Assembly (NCBI GenBank): GCA_037178675.1
Contig: JAYMGJ010000092.1
Span: 54,975-118,974 of the forward strand
Length of the DNA stretch: 64,000 nt
Origin: Scleroderma bovista
Lineage: Eukaryota > Basidiomycota > Agaricomycetes > Boletales > Sclerodermataceae
Direction: 5' to 3'
The position numbers and the translations under genes were made by a program. Each line of letters starts with the position of its first letter. The first letter of the stretch is position 1. Below, one piece after another: positions 1-10,775 of this stretch. The notes below the pieces were generated by a model. The model did not search any database, was not told where the DNA came from, and was given only the letters and a program-made list of their open reading frames with translations.

Positions 1-50
1 GGCGGTGAAAGTCAAACGAGCACATAACTTAGGAGAATTTTTTTGCTTAC

Positions 51-496
51 GGAACCTCTCGACCTTGCCCCATCTTGTCCATCTCTGCACACGTCGGTGG
101 ACTCTCGAAAGCACGCTGGAGATGACCATCAGCTGGGACAGCGCAAGTCATGTATGCATCGTGGAACTCACGCCGCCACCTCGTCTAAGTCTTTCATTAT
201 ATCCGTTCCAACAAGTGCCGTAGATTGTTCGTTGATCGTATCCAATAACATCGTACATCTTTGCACAAGTTGCGCAGACTTTGCCTGAGCACAGAGGACA
301 CAGCACAGCATAAATGGCTCAGCGATTGAAAGTCATCATAAACCAACAAGCTGGTCACCTTGTGCACAGCAACCTGCGAACATGCAGTATTGATTGACTG
401 CAATAACATCACGGCACCAGACGCCAATGGCACCCCAGAGAAAGTCGCTCCAATCTGAAAGGCTCCAAGCGCCGGATCGATTAGCGAAGTCAGCAT
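51..496 (-). CDS. N-terminal part of an MLKL/HeLo-like helical-domain protein (STAND-type), partial
   Basis: Minus-strand gene running off the left edge. Three exons can be read: 496-359 (46 codons, start ATG at 496), 284-172 and 115-51, separated by introns 358-285 (74 nt) and 171-116 (56 nt). A further donor GTAAGC lies at 50-45, so the gene continues outside the window. The joined product opens with a glycine/alanine-rich helix (DPALGAFQIGATFSGVPLAS), followed by helices with leucine heptads and ends in basic/aromatic VQRWTRWGKVERF. This order, with the late RxxxW..xGK.xxF helix, is what I associate with the MLKL-N/HeLo-like four-helix bundles that begin many Agaricomycete STAND/NLR-like and kinase-like proteins, which act in cell death or self/non-self recognition. 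The effector and NTPase parts are not visible. The exon structure is seen directly; the domain call is from memory of the family and moderate. It could be a truncated gene. Confidence 0.55.
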
Positions 497-558
497 TGGT
501 GATTTGAGGCGAACGAGAGCCGCTGAAGAGGCAGGTTAGACGCTGACTGCATGAGAAC

Positions 559-564
559 TATATA
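559..564 (-). promoter_or_regulatory. TATA-like box of the HeLo-like gene
   Basis: TATATA read on the minus strand, about 63 bp upstream of the ATG at 496. The spacing leaves room for a short 5' leader. Position and sequence only; no other promoter evidence. Confidence 0.35.
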
Positions 565-566
565 TG

Positions 567-2839
567 CAACAATGCCATCCCAGAGGAGTTCGAGTTGCTG
601 TGCCATGGACCTACAAGATTACGTTATGGGACACCCCTGAAGGCCAGGTAGGCTGTCAACAGACCACAACCCACAACAGCCCATGGCAACGTGGAGTTCC
701 CAACCAATTATTGTGTCTTGGCTGGAGCACTAGGAGGGAGGGAAGTGTTAAGCACAACAGTGCTGAAGATACAAATATTGCTAATCCCTGAGGTCGATCC
801 AAGGAATGATGAACCTTTCAGTCTTCTTCCGGTGGCTATACCCATGCACTGCAGAAAGGCCAGAATGGGTTGATTTCAACATACGGCGGACCAACGACGA
901 ATGTACGTGAACTCTCGGTGCAAGCAAGGTGCCCGGGATCTATCCGGTTTCCTAGAACAGCTGATCCCGGCCATGTTCTTGTCCGTGGAATTGAGACGAC
1001 GGATCGGCGTGACGCCGCCCTCCATTGGCCGTTTTTCAGTTACTTAGGAAAGCTGAGCTGGTCGTCAAACCAGGGGTTACCTATATACATCTATTACATT
1101 ATCATGATAAAGCCGGCGGCAGGCCGGGGTTCCCCCCGCACGGGACCATCTTTGTCATCTTATCAACATCATCATTGTCCTCGCCTCAGTGCGGTCTGGC
1201 AAGTGATGTCATCCACAGCCGTTGTACATGATGTAGGTGCTGACAATCTTGCATCCTTCATGCTATCTTCCTCTTTTCATCCCACATCTATGTTGTGGTT
1301 TGCTCTCTCATTCATTGCATCCTGCTGAAAGCAGTGGTGGTGCTTGCAATGTCTCACCATGATGCTTCATTGTGCATCGTGTCAACTGTCGGAGGTGAAG
1401 CTTTTCTGGCATGAATTGAATGACATCATCAAGAGCAAGGATGCTGACAAAGTTGCACAGACACCATGAGGAGAGATGCAATCCGCCAGATCATCAGCAC
1501 CTACATCTTGAACCAGTTTTCACCTGGGTTCAGCACACAATGACTGCAAATGACACCAGAAGTGAATGAACTGAGGCGAAGCTGTGGATGCCATGACACC
1601 AGCCTGGGCCCTGGGGAAGATTGATACAATGATACACACCATTGCATCAGGAGCATGATACTTGTGGAAATGAGAAACAGACCACAAGGGGCTACAAGTA
1701 GCCAAGAAGAATGGGGTTCATTGTGGGCACAGAACTTCTCTCACCTGATCTTACTATTGGAATCAATCATTGATGGTTTCCTTGTTTGGGTTAGCTCAAT
1801 ACTGTGAGAAAGTGGAGCCCCTGTTATGTCGCAAAAAGCCGAACGTAGTACAACACGATCGACCTCGCTTACCTACTACACATTGATCAAGCTTTACCAT
1901 CGTTTGGTGCATCGCACCCGTGTGAATAGCCGCCATACGAGCAAGGTTCATGCCAGCTGTCGCCTGCACTTCCCCGGGTGGGGTAATTCGACTCATGCTA
2001 ATAATTGGGCCAGTGGACGAAATGGCCAAAGGCATCCCACATTGTGGTTTTAAGCTGCAAGTACACTTCAATGGGTCCACCTTGACAGCGGGAATACTTA
2101 CACGGGTACCCAGGCAAACGCCCTACATTCCATATAAGAAATTCTGTATGGTACCTAAGAACTAAACCTTGCCAGACGATGTGCGCATGATTTCTTTGTT
2201 CGCCTCATCTCGAAAGCTGCCTCTAAGCCTCGGGCCATTTGGAGCCCCAGTCCAGAACTGCATATGTGATCAAGGTACGTTCTCGGAGTGATTTCAAAGA
2301 TCGGAGTAAGTTGATCAGAACGTGGCAGCTGATAATCTCTGTTCAGATCGCCGCATCCATGCTTTTCCATCAATCACAAACCCCACTGGTGCTAAGTATG
2401 TACGTAGGAAGCGAGACCCTTTGGTGTTCAACTTGATGTCGCTCCCGATCTGTCCATAGTCCAGACTCTAGAAGCGGATCAGACAAAAAAAGTAGTGCAT
2501 TGCACCCCAGGATTCAATCATTGGCATTGTTTGACTAAGCATTACAGGATAAATGCGAAAGCATCGATTCTTTCCTATGGATTTGTAAATAACTGTAAGC
2601 CAACGATTTTGCAACAGCCGCATTCTGCACTAACGTGGGGTGCACGAAGGTTTCCTGGATCCTGGGGCCGCCAGATACTAGCCATGGCTCGGTCAGTATC
2701 GAGCGGATTCTCCAACTTGTGCTTGTGCCAGATACCCCAATGCTCAGGAGTCAGAAGTCATAACTTTTTTACCCCACTAGATCAGGCTTGCACTGCGGCG
2801 TGCGCCTGTCCATTTTTTCTTCAAGTGCATGCGTAGGTG
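567..2839. other. No gene recognised; part of the left duplication arm
   Basis: Both strands were read and no convincing coding gene was found. Short open stretches (for example plus strand 1950-2165 and minus strand 1796-2080) show no recognisable domain. From about 2030 onward the sequence is distantly similar to 5060 onward: both hold a CCCAGGCA-type stretch (2107, 5139), a GTATGT...CAG/TAG intron-like block (2397-2458, 5320-5381) and a CCATGGCTCGGTCAG block (2683, 5637). It therefore looks like the decayed upstream portion of the duplicated unit that carries small-protein copies A and B. Any exons it once held cannot be assigned. Confidence 0.4.
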
Positions 2840-3055
2840 CCCTAAATATTCTTATGCCATAAATGAGTGCAGAATTTTCGGTAGAACCAACAGCCACAAT
2901 GTCGGATTCAACTTGGGCGTAAACTTAAACATTCATGGTCAGCAAGCTACGTAAAAAAACGGGTGTTCCACTGCAACAGGAAACGAACAACGGCGATTTG
3001 CATAAATGGTAAGGATGATTTGATGGTTGGACATCATCGAAGGGCTTATTCAGAG

Positions 3056-3064
3056 GATAAAAGG
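3056..3064 (+). promoter_or_regulatory. Conserved TATA-type element GATAAAAGG of copy A
   Basis: GAGGATAAAAGG lies about 70 bp upstream of the copy A ATG. The same element lies at 5956-5964 (copy B) and on the minus strand around 20500-20492 (copy C). In all three it is followed by CAGTT and then a TCCTCAGAGTCAA block just before the start codon. Conservation across diverged copies supports a core promoter. Confidence 0.6.
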
Positions 3065-3132
3065 TCGATCAGTTCTGATCCAAGGATTCCTCAGAGTCAA
3101 CATTTTTCAGCACTCTACGCATTGTTTCCATC

Positions 3133-3724
3133 ATGCCCGACGGTTGCCCAGGATATCCCGAGAACGGTGTTCACTATATATTGACCAGCGGCTTGTGCGT
3201 TGGCAATCAGCAAGTTGGCGATGTGGACAATATTGTGGTCAATGGTCAAAAAACAGTAGGTCTTCCTACTTTTCCGACTGACCTTTTAAAAATGAAGTGG
3301 AACATATTTCCAGGCTTTCTACTTCAGATGGCTCCATGCAAATCCCTGCACCTACGAGATTAATCTTGGCGATCATCAAGACACTAGTCAATTTGTTCGG
3401 AATGATAAAGAGTGGATCAATATCCACAATGGTCAATATCAGAAGTGGGTCCTCAACAAGGTATCCGATAACACATACACGTGAGTCATCGACTCCATCT
3501 GCTGTTTGATTGTTCCTAATGAGGCCTTCCCCAATAGCGTTGCGCTGCCAGATGATACGACCCGTGTCTGGACTGACCCAGGACAAGGAGGTCCCGCCAA
3601 CCGCCAGGTAAGAATTGTTCATTATCGTTGGGTTACTGTCATTCCATGCCTTGTCCAGGTCCAACTTCAGCAGTGCCAGCCAAACCACCCTGCATGCCAG
3701 CAGTTCTGCATCAGTTCTTCTTAG
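3133..3724 (+). CDS. Small four-exon protein, possible beta-trefoil lectin/protease-inhibitor type, copy A
   Basis: Exons 3133-3255, 3314-3480, 3538-3607 and 3659-3724 encode 141 residues; introns are 58, 57 and 51 nt with GT-AG ends and phases 0, 2, 0. The start ATG is the first in the conserved block (MPDGCPGYPENG). The product has no signal peptide or membrane segment. It shows three loosely repeated aromatic segments (HYILTSG, FYFRWLH...CTYEINLG, QYQKWVLNKVSDNTYT) and ends RVWTDPGQGGPANRQ-VQLQ...FCISSS. Short beta-strand repeats with a closing Q-x-F motif resemble fungal beta-trefoil proteins (ricin-B-like lectins, mycocypin-type inhibitors), but I cannot match a named family. Copy A is richer in cysteine near the C-terminus than B or C. 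Intron positions agree exactly with copies B and C, which supports the model. Confidence 0.75.
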
Positions 3725-5734
3725 GGAGACATTAAGATCATAACCTTGCTTGTTGAAATGTACGTGTACGAGTGTGCAATTTGTGGAGTCGAAATGTTTG
3801 TTGCTTGTTGTTACTATTGTGAAAATCGAAAATTAGGAATGGTATAGGTGACGTTTACCGTAATGAGTATCCTTGTGCGTTGACCTGCTTCGACATCCAG
3901 CGACTTATCACAAGTAGCTGGTTCCCCAACCAATTGGCAGTACAACACCACAACCTTCGCAGTTAGCATGTTTGGTTCTTTATCCCCTAATTGTGAATAC
4001 AAAATTGAAAGAGCAGTCTCTTTTCTTCGTCAAATAGGCAAGTTCGGGCTGCCGACACAGCATCCTTGCACGCAGACTTCCCACCAGCGCTTCAGGGGCG
4101 ACTCGAGCTGCAATGCTTGCAGGGTGGATTTCCACTTCGTGTCTCACAGACGGACGGCCTTCAAAGCCAAAACCCTGAAAAGGGCTGGTAGTCTAAAGTC
4201 AGTCCAGCTCAATTAAACTATCTCTACTATACTAGGAAGGAGTTACCGGCGGTTGTTGTCCATGTCATGCTGTACGTGGCTGGAAAATGTCTGTCCTCCC
4301 AGCGGTCTTGCCCGTCTTAGTATGTGTGTTGCGCCGTGCTTTCTGCATCGTCACTAACCATGGGTTTGAAAAATTTCGTCGCCATCCAATGTTTTCTCCA
4401 GCCAGCCGTGACGTCGTTTGAACTTCCGTTGTCATCCGTAGGCTATTATGGCGGTTAGTCGTGGCAGTACGTGTCTAGAATAAGTTGTGACTTCCATGGC
4501 TTTGTGCTGGCGCGCACGTATCTACATAGAGCCAGCCCTCCAGTTTTCGAGTCCTAGTGACAGGTTAACCCGTGCGTACGTGAAATATGGCACACCCTAC
4601 CCACACCCATGCAGACCCGCGGAAATTTGTCACATACCCGCTTTAGAGTGCATAAATGCCAATGTTCCGTATATCCAACCCCCGCCGACCTACTGCGGTT
4701 CCGAATCAGGCATGATTGGACCTGGTGATTAGTGCATGGCGTAGGGTGATACTATTACCCTGCAGCTCGTAGAAGTCTCCATTTCTGTCGAGCTGTTCGA
4801 GAGCTTCCGAATCGGACTTAGTATGCAGATACATATCCCTATGAGTGCATTCTAGGAATCACCCCATACACAGAAGATGCTTCGAGATATGTCTAACCTG
4901 GGAGGTGGCCCATGGTTCGTGTGAAGGGATTCCGGGGTTATTGTGGCAAGTGAGAAAGAATGGACACAATGCGCAAGTTGGCCGCTAGATGATGACATTT
5001 ACGAAATGAAAAAGACCACAGGGGCTAGGCCCTCAGGCCCCTGGGACAGTTTGCCAGCCTTGCATATTCCAGTTTGAGGTACAGTGGGACAAACTTTAAT
5101 GGGCCCCTCGTTCAATCACGCACTGAGGTTTTACCGTGCCCAGGCAGATGCCATACTTTTCGGAGAGCCTTCTACATCGCTCTGATTGCGCCCAAGCTAT
5201 CGAACTGGTAAGAACTTCTAGAATTTGTGAGTGCCTTATATTTGAAAGCCATCTGGACTCCCGTGCCAACTGGATCCATGTCTTGCCATGTCTTGCCATC
5301 AATCACAATCACAATCAGGTATGTGCAGAAAGCGAGAAGCCTTGATGACTCTAACGCCTCGTGTCCTTGTTCCAGAATCAGCCCATCAGATACTGATAGG
5401 ACGGGTTGTGTATGTGATTTGAATTATTATGAATCGATGGCAAAGAGCTGGTGCTTAAGACTTGAAGCTTGAAGGGCAGGTGTGGAACTGGAGTGATGAG
5501 ACACATTCCAAAACCAATCAAACATAAGGCAAAAGGCATCGAAAATCGAATTGGAGCTGTAAGCCAACAACGTCACTGATCAGCTATAATTGCACTCTAA
5601 TGGGGGATTGCACGGAGACTGCCCAGTTGGGATAACCATGGCTCGGTCAGAATCAACCTTTAAAAGGCCATGTTCTCCAGTAGTCATAACCTCTTCACCC
5701 CAGATCCATGTATGCACGTTGCTTGAACGGCGTT
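3725..5734. other. Intergenic, no gene recognised
   Basis: Contains the 3' flank of copy A and the upstream part of the second duplication arm (from about 5060). Open stretches here are short and unlike any family I know. Between 3740 and 5050 nothing but unique AT/GC-balanced sequence is seen. Confidence 0.4.
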
Positions 5735-5955
5735 CGCAGGTGCCCCAAATATCGTTATGCCATAAATGAGTGCGGAAATTCCGTTGGAACCAACGACCAG
5801 AATGTCGGATCCAACCTGGGCGTAAACCTAAATATTCATGGCCAGCGGGCAAAGAAAATAGGTGTTCCTTGCAATAGGAAACGAACAGTGCCGAAGAAAT
5901 GGTACAGATGGTGACTTGATGAACAGCCATTGTCGAACTTCGCGCCTGTTCAGAG

Positions 5956-5964
5956 GATAAAAGG
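5956..5964 (+). promoter_or_regulatory. Conserved TATA-type element GATAAAAGG of copy B
   Basis: Same element and spacing as at copy A, about 63 bp upstream of the ATG at 6027, followed by GTCAGTT and GTCCTCAGAGTCAACA. Confidence 0.6.
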
Positions 5965-6026
5965 ACGGTCAGTTCTGAATGAGTCCTCAGAGTCAACACT
6001 CTTCAACGCTGCACATTACTTTCATT

Positions 6027-6599
6027 ATGTCGCCCGACGGTTGCCCAGGACTTCCCAACGACGGTCCTTACTATATATCGACCAGCGGCTCGTATGTTGG
6101 CAATCAGGTAGTTGGCAGTGTGGACAATATTGTGGTCAACAACAAGAAAACCGTAGGTCTTTCTACCTCTTCGACTGACTTTATAATGATGTGAGATGTG
6201 GATCCAGGCTTTCTACTTGAGATGGCTCCACAAAGATCCTTGCACCTACGAGATTAATCTTGGCAACCACCAAGACTCTAGCCAATTTGTTCGGAGTGAT
6301 AAACAGTGGATTAATATCTACAATGGTCAGTATCAACAATGGGTACTCAAGCAGGTATCCGCCAACACATACACGTGAGTCATTGAGTATCTACTGTTTG
6401 ATTGGTGCTGATGCTGGGTAGCGTTGGGCCGAACGGAGATAGCCGAGTTTGGACTGATCCAGGCCCAGGAGGCCCTGCTAACCGCCAGGTAAGAGCTGAT
6501 CATCATCGTTAGGGTATCGTTTTTCTTACCTTGTTCTAGCTCCAACTTCAGACGTACAGAGCCGGCGACGCCAGGCAGCAGTTCCGTATTAGCAGTTAA
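6027..6599 (+). CDS. Small four-exon protein, possible beta-trefoil lectin/protease-inhibitor type, copy B
   Basis: Exons 6027-6152, 6208-6374, 6422-6488 and 6540-6599 give 139 residues; introns are 55, 47 and 51 nt. Sequence and intron phases match copies A and C. The N-terminus is MSPDGCPGLPNDGPYYISTS; the centre holds YLRWLHKDPCTYEINLG and QYQQWVLKQVSANTYT; the end is QLQTYRAGDARQQFRISS. Cytosolic or leaderless by sequence. No disabling change is seen, so this copy is probably functional. Function is inferred only from size, repeat pattern and similarity in style to fungal beta-trefoil lectins or protease inhibitors that defend fruiting tissue. That role is not demonstrated here. Confidence 0.77.
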
Positions 6600-7224
6600 T
6601 TTCGTGAAAGGAAGGACCATGTATGATAGTGCAGTGTGTTGTGTGAGCCGAAGTACTTGCTTTTGTCGCTTGTTGTTGTTATCTACTTGCAAATCCTGAT
6701 AGTGACCGTATGAATGACATCTGCGATAGTTGTGAATTTATAGGTATAGCAGGCGAGTTATAGGCCAGTCCCGGGCAGGAGAACGACACCACGACCCTGC
6801 TTGTATTGAAATTTTCCTAAGCCGTTGCCGCGACCGAGCTTCGTGGACAGCATGCTTTCCTCGTTCCCCAGCAGTGCAAAATCCCCCGCACTGTCACTGT
6901 AAATTTTCAGTACCAAGTTACCACTGGATTAGAAGGTGAGATCTGGGTGAGAGTGCTCGTGCGAGTACCACATCTTAATTACTTGCAAGTTAAGCCTTGA
7001 CACTGTTCTACAGTGGACGACAGCGGCCAATCCTGAAAAGCGAGGTGGATGTGCGAAAGGAAGTCACATCGTGCTCCCTATGTGACATAGCTTTGTAATA
7101 AATAAAAGTTTTGCACTCAAGTGTCGGATCAGTATGCACTGGAGTGAACCTTCGTGCAATGTGACACTACACGGTCACCAAGGAGAAAAGGAAACAACCA
7201 CTAGCGAACTCAGAAGTTGCATCC
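6600..7224. other. Intergenic between copy B and the ING gene
   Basis: No gene seen. AATAAATAAAAG at 7097-7108 could serve as an A/T-rich promoter or polyadenylation element. The ING start codon follows at 7225. Confidence 0.35.
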
Positions 7225-8682
7225 ATGTCATACAAACCTCGCAAACTCCGTCGACGTTCTCAAGCATTTCCTGGTGATGACGAACAGCCAGCGATCGAGC
7301 TTGTGGAAGCCCCCCACACCGACAACATCGAAGGTTCTCAGGCCAACGGGTCAGAGGAACTCACAGACGAACAAAGGGAAGAGCTCGAGGTTTGGAACAC
7401 ATTCAAGGAAGAAAACCATGAAGGTGACAACGTCTTTGGTGTATTGCTTGATCGTTCATAACCGTTACAGTCCTCGAACAACTGCCCCTATCTCTCCACA
7501 GACAGCTGAAACTCATCCGTGAACTGGACGTCCAAAATGAAGGTGCACTCATATAGTCGTGATCCATTCTCCAGCTCATTGTCACGTTATTTAAAGCATC
7601 TCATGTGGAACTACTTTCATCAGTGAGAAGATACGCAGAATTCCGAAAACACTTCGTGCGACAGACAATAGCTCTCGATGGCCAGTTTCAGGAACTCCGC
7701 AGTCTAACCAATCAGCCAGTTGATTCAAATGGAAACTCTCAGGTTCCGGTCAACGGGAGTGACGGTGGTGTTGCCAATGCATCGAGCTGTACACATACTA
7801 CGTTATTCCAGCCTGAACCTGGTGAGACAACGCAAAGTATTCTTCAACACATTGCACAGGTCTCCGAGGAATCGCTGAGAACCGCAGAGGAGAAAGTGAG
7901 CATAGCCCAGACAGCCTACGAAACGGTATGTGGTATCAAAACTTGATCAAAACTCTCTTGCTCATAAAGTGGATCAGGTAGACAGACAGATCAGGCTTCT
8001 GGACCAAGCGATCAAGGAACAAGAAGCAGCCATTTCCCTAGGCATGCGCCCCGGTACGCATCTTGCCCCCATTCTCTTACCGGACATAGTGGCGGTACCA
8101 AGGTGGGCGCGTCCATCGCGCGTCGAACACAGTCCGCTCGCTCTTACACCCGAACCCGAACCCCCCTCCGCTCCAATTGTCTTCAACGAGCCCGTCCCTG
8201 TTGTTCCTCCCTCTGTCAAGAAGGGGAAAAAACACGTTTCCCATGAACTGGAACCGAAGGAAGAACCAGCAGCCGCTGTACCCGTGGAGGCGCCAAAGAC
8301 CCGGAGAGGTGTCAAATTGACACTTTCTGCTCCTCCTCCAGGTCCAAGTGGTGGACCACCGCTCTTCCCCGATCCAAATGAAAAGAGGTACTGTTATTGC
8401 AACCAGGTATCATTTGGAACGGTAGGTCTTACGATCGTAACCACTGATGTCGGAGCAAAATTGGCTCACCCCGCCGACTATAAGATGATCGCTTGTGATA
8501 ACGAGAGTTGCAAGCTGGAGTGGGTATGTTTGACATGTTTTCAATGGATGTTCACTCAGGAACATCTCCACTAGTTCCATCTCGGATGCACGGGCCTCTC
8601 CGAACTGCCTAGCAAGAAGTCGAAGTGGTACTGCCGTGATTGTAAGCCAAAGATGACACACAAAGGCAAACCGCGATCCTGA
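7225..8682 (+). CDS. ING-family PHD-finger chromatin protein
   Basis: Six exons: 7225-7423, 7471-7542, 7597-7925, 7978-8421, 8485-8523, 8575-8682; 396 residues; introns 44-63 nt except where noted by these borders. The N-terminal ING helical domain is seen as LEQLPLSLHRQLKLIRELD (about residues 68-86), then a long helix through EFRKHFVRQTIALDGQFQEL, and AYET-VDRQIRLLDQAIKEQEAAI (about 197-219). A proline/charged linker (about 235-330) follows. The C-terminal PHD finger starts YCYCNQVSFGT (about 338-348) and continues IACDNESCKLEW, FHLGCTGLSELP and KWYCRDC, giving the Cys4-His-Cys3 zinc pattern. ING proteins read H3K4 methylation and recruit acetyltransferase or deacetylase complexes in the nucleus; which complex cannot be told. 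The fourth exon uses the CAG at 7975-7977, because the nearer AAG at 7969 would create a stop. It is convergent with NUF2 (73-bp gap). Confidence 0.9.
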
Positions 8683-8755
8683 TTACAACTACTGTCTGGT
8701 ATTATTTCATGCACCTATCCATTAGTATCGATCATTGTACATCGCAAAGCGTAGA

Positions 8756-10470
8756 TCAGTCTGAAGTGACATTCATGTTGAGTTTGTTTGCAAGTGTTTC
8801 CATGTACACTTCTGTAGGAGGAAAGTAATTTGAGGTTGTGCATGAAGTCTGATCGTGACGAAATCAAACCTGTTTCATGTCGAAGTTTCCAGTATTCGGT
8901 GAGGAGCTCGTTTAGTTCTGCCTCGCTTTTCTTCAAATGTTCTGTCATCTGCCAGCATGTATTAGAAGTGTCCTTGTGGCAGCCGTAATATCATGAAGAA
9001 GCGAACCTTTGCTTCAACCTCATCGGCTTCCTTGCGAAATTCCTCAACCTGCTTGTCGTTTTCTCTTCTCTCGATGTCCATCTGCTCGTATTCGCGCTGC
9101 AGCCGTTCAATGGTCTGCTGACTTGCATGTCGCTTTTCCTCAGCGTGCCTTTGTGCACGTTCTAGCTTATCCTGAGCGTTAGCGAGCTGCCTGTGCACTC
9201 TCTACAGTGGCGATGTTTCATTGGCCGTGCATATGATAAGAAAGTATGGTTCACGCACTTCCTTCTTCATTTGTAATTCGCTGCGTTCAATATTTTTGTA
9301 GTCTAGACTGTCTTTCACGTCGGCGAGTTCCTTCTGAGAAGCTTCGAGGAGTTGTACCTCTTTATCAGTCGTTTGGAGCTGCTCTACGCAAGCTCTCAAA
9401 TCCTGCATCAGAAGCATTGAATCAAAGGTGAATACGAGCTCCAACGAACTAACCTTGTCAATGGTCGCCAATGCGGATAGCTTTGCTTGGAGATCGCGTG
9501 CTTTAGCATCTTGTTGCGCAATTATTTTCTTATCCTCGATTGCGGCAGCTGCCATAGTAGTAATGTTGTGCTTGATTCTTTCGGGAGACTGTACTATGCG
9601 TGATCGAGTTCGAGACATAGCATCAAGGAGCAGGGTCGTATCGGCGTTGACACTCTCCTTCTTTGCGAGGATAGAGGCCTTTTCTACTTTGATCGCCTCA
9701 ATTTCTTTGACAACTCCCTGGGTTGTTTCCTTTGTGTCCATCAGATGAGCTGTTATTGCAGCATTTTCTGTGCGTAATTCCTCGCATCTGGGTTCGTCCT
9801 TGGCGCGCTGGGCTCTTGACTAGGTTCAGCATTCTTGCCGTCTATTCATGGGAAGGCGCTCACTTGAGGGCAGCGAGTTCGTACTGGATAGTTGAGAGTT
9901 CTTGAGCAACTCGCTCCCGTTCTTCACTAATAGTGGTTGATTTATCACGGAGACCACTGACGAATGACGTGCACTGCTCGGCGAATTTGACGAAATTGAT
10001 AAAAGCAGAGAGAATAAATCGGGTACGTTCGGGATCTGGAAGGTGTATATCTTTCGCGCTGAAGTCCATGATACGCGCGGCATTGGCAAATCGTGTTCTA
10101 TTTCACTGTATATGTATCAGCTAAATGGCTCAGAACTGGAGATAGCTAACAGGTGACATAGCATTAAGTTGTGCGATATACTTGCAGAGTAGAGCTCCTA
10201 GAGTACCATCAGCGTAACCCTACAATGTGGATGAACGCGTGAGCGGACCGGGTTGGGGTCTTCTAGGGACGCGAACGCATTCTGGACGGGTTCGTGAAGA
10301 ATGTTGGGTGATAGCGAAGTTACTTGCTCGAGACACGCGCCGTACACGCTCATAACGAAGTCAGAAGAGGGTCTCACAAGTTGCTCGTTGCTGACAGACA
10401 GGCCCCATTCCGAGAGTGCGGTCATGATCTCTGGGATGGGCATGTTAGGGAACCAATACTGTCCCGCCAT
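8756..10470 (-). CDS. NUF2: Kinetochore protein NUF2 (NDC80 complex)
   Basis: Minus strand, eight exons: 10470-10249, 10219-10182, 10097-9864, 9814-9454, 9402-9259, 9201-9007, 8948-8870, 8811-8756; 442 residues, close to human and yeast NUF2. The N-terminal calponin-homology-like region starts MAGQYWFPNMPIPEIMTALS and contains LEDPNP, YADGTLG, TRFANAARIMDFSAKDI and the diagnostic LPDPERTRFILSAFINFVKF (about 100-130). The rest is heptad-rich coiled coil (KDEPRCEELRTENAAITAHL; IERLQREYEQMDIERRE), ending ELLTEYWKLRHET-EVYMETLANKLNMNVTSD. NUF2 pairs with NDC80 to bind microtubules at kinetochores. The first intron would be only 29 nt (10248-10220, GTCCGC...TAG), far shorter than its neighbours, so that junction is uncertain. 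The other junctions were chosen because they keep the frame and family residues. Confidence 0.9.
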
Positions 10471-10775
10471 GTCGTATGTCTTGAGTCGAGTGGGAGAGCA
10501 CTGAATAGCTTCGGAACGATCACGTGCAAGCCATTTCGACGCGATGAAAATCAGCGATCGACTGCACGAAGACAAAGACAGACAACCCTGCTCTTGCTCA
10601 TCCTCGCCGCCGCCAACGTGCCCACGCTGATTTCATCAAACAGTTAGCATCCTTGCTGTACCTCACAGAGGTGTGCAAATTGGTCTCGCTCTCCCTTGAG
10701 TTCGCTGCACACCACTTCTTACTGGGATTTCGTGTTCAGGGGGTCGTGCTTTCTCGGGGAGTCTGAGGTGTCGCC
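10471..10775. promoter_or_regulatory. Divergent promoter region shared by NUF2 and the RecQ helicase
   Basis: The two start codons (10470 minus, 10776 plus) face away from each other over 305 bp. No other gene fits in between, so both promoters must lie here or overlap the 5' leaders. No clear TATA box is seen. Confidence 0.55.

Larger units (their letters stand above)
2840..3730 (+). repeat. Duplicated unit, copy 1 (partner 5735-6600)
   Basis: A direct, diverged duplication. 2840-3130 aligns with 5735-6025: both contain ATGCCATAAATGAGTGC, a GGGCGTAAAC block and GGAAACGAACA in the same order. The alignment continues through the whole four-exon gene. Homology extends more weakly to the left. 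Confidence 0.75.

Noticed and set aside
1796..2080. Minus-strand 94-codon frame as a gene
   Set aside because: It reads smoothly, but no family, intron signal or conservation in the 5060 duplication arm supports it. The opposite strand looks equally plausible.
5580..5999. Minus-strand 139-codon frame upstream of copy B
   Set aside because: It overlaps the conserved promoter block of copy B and is not kept open in copies A or C.
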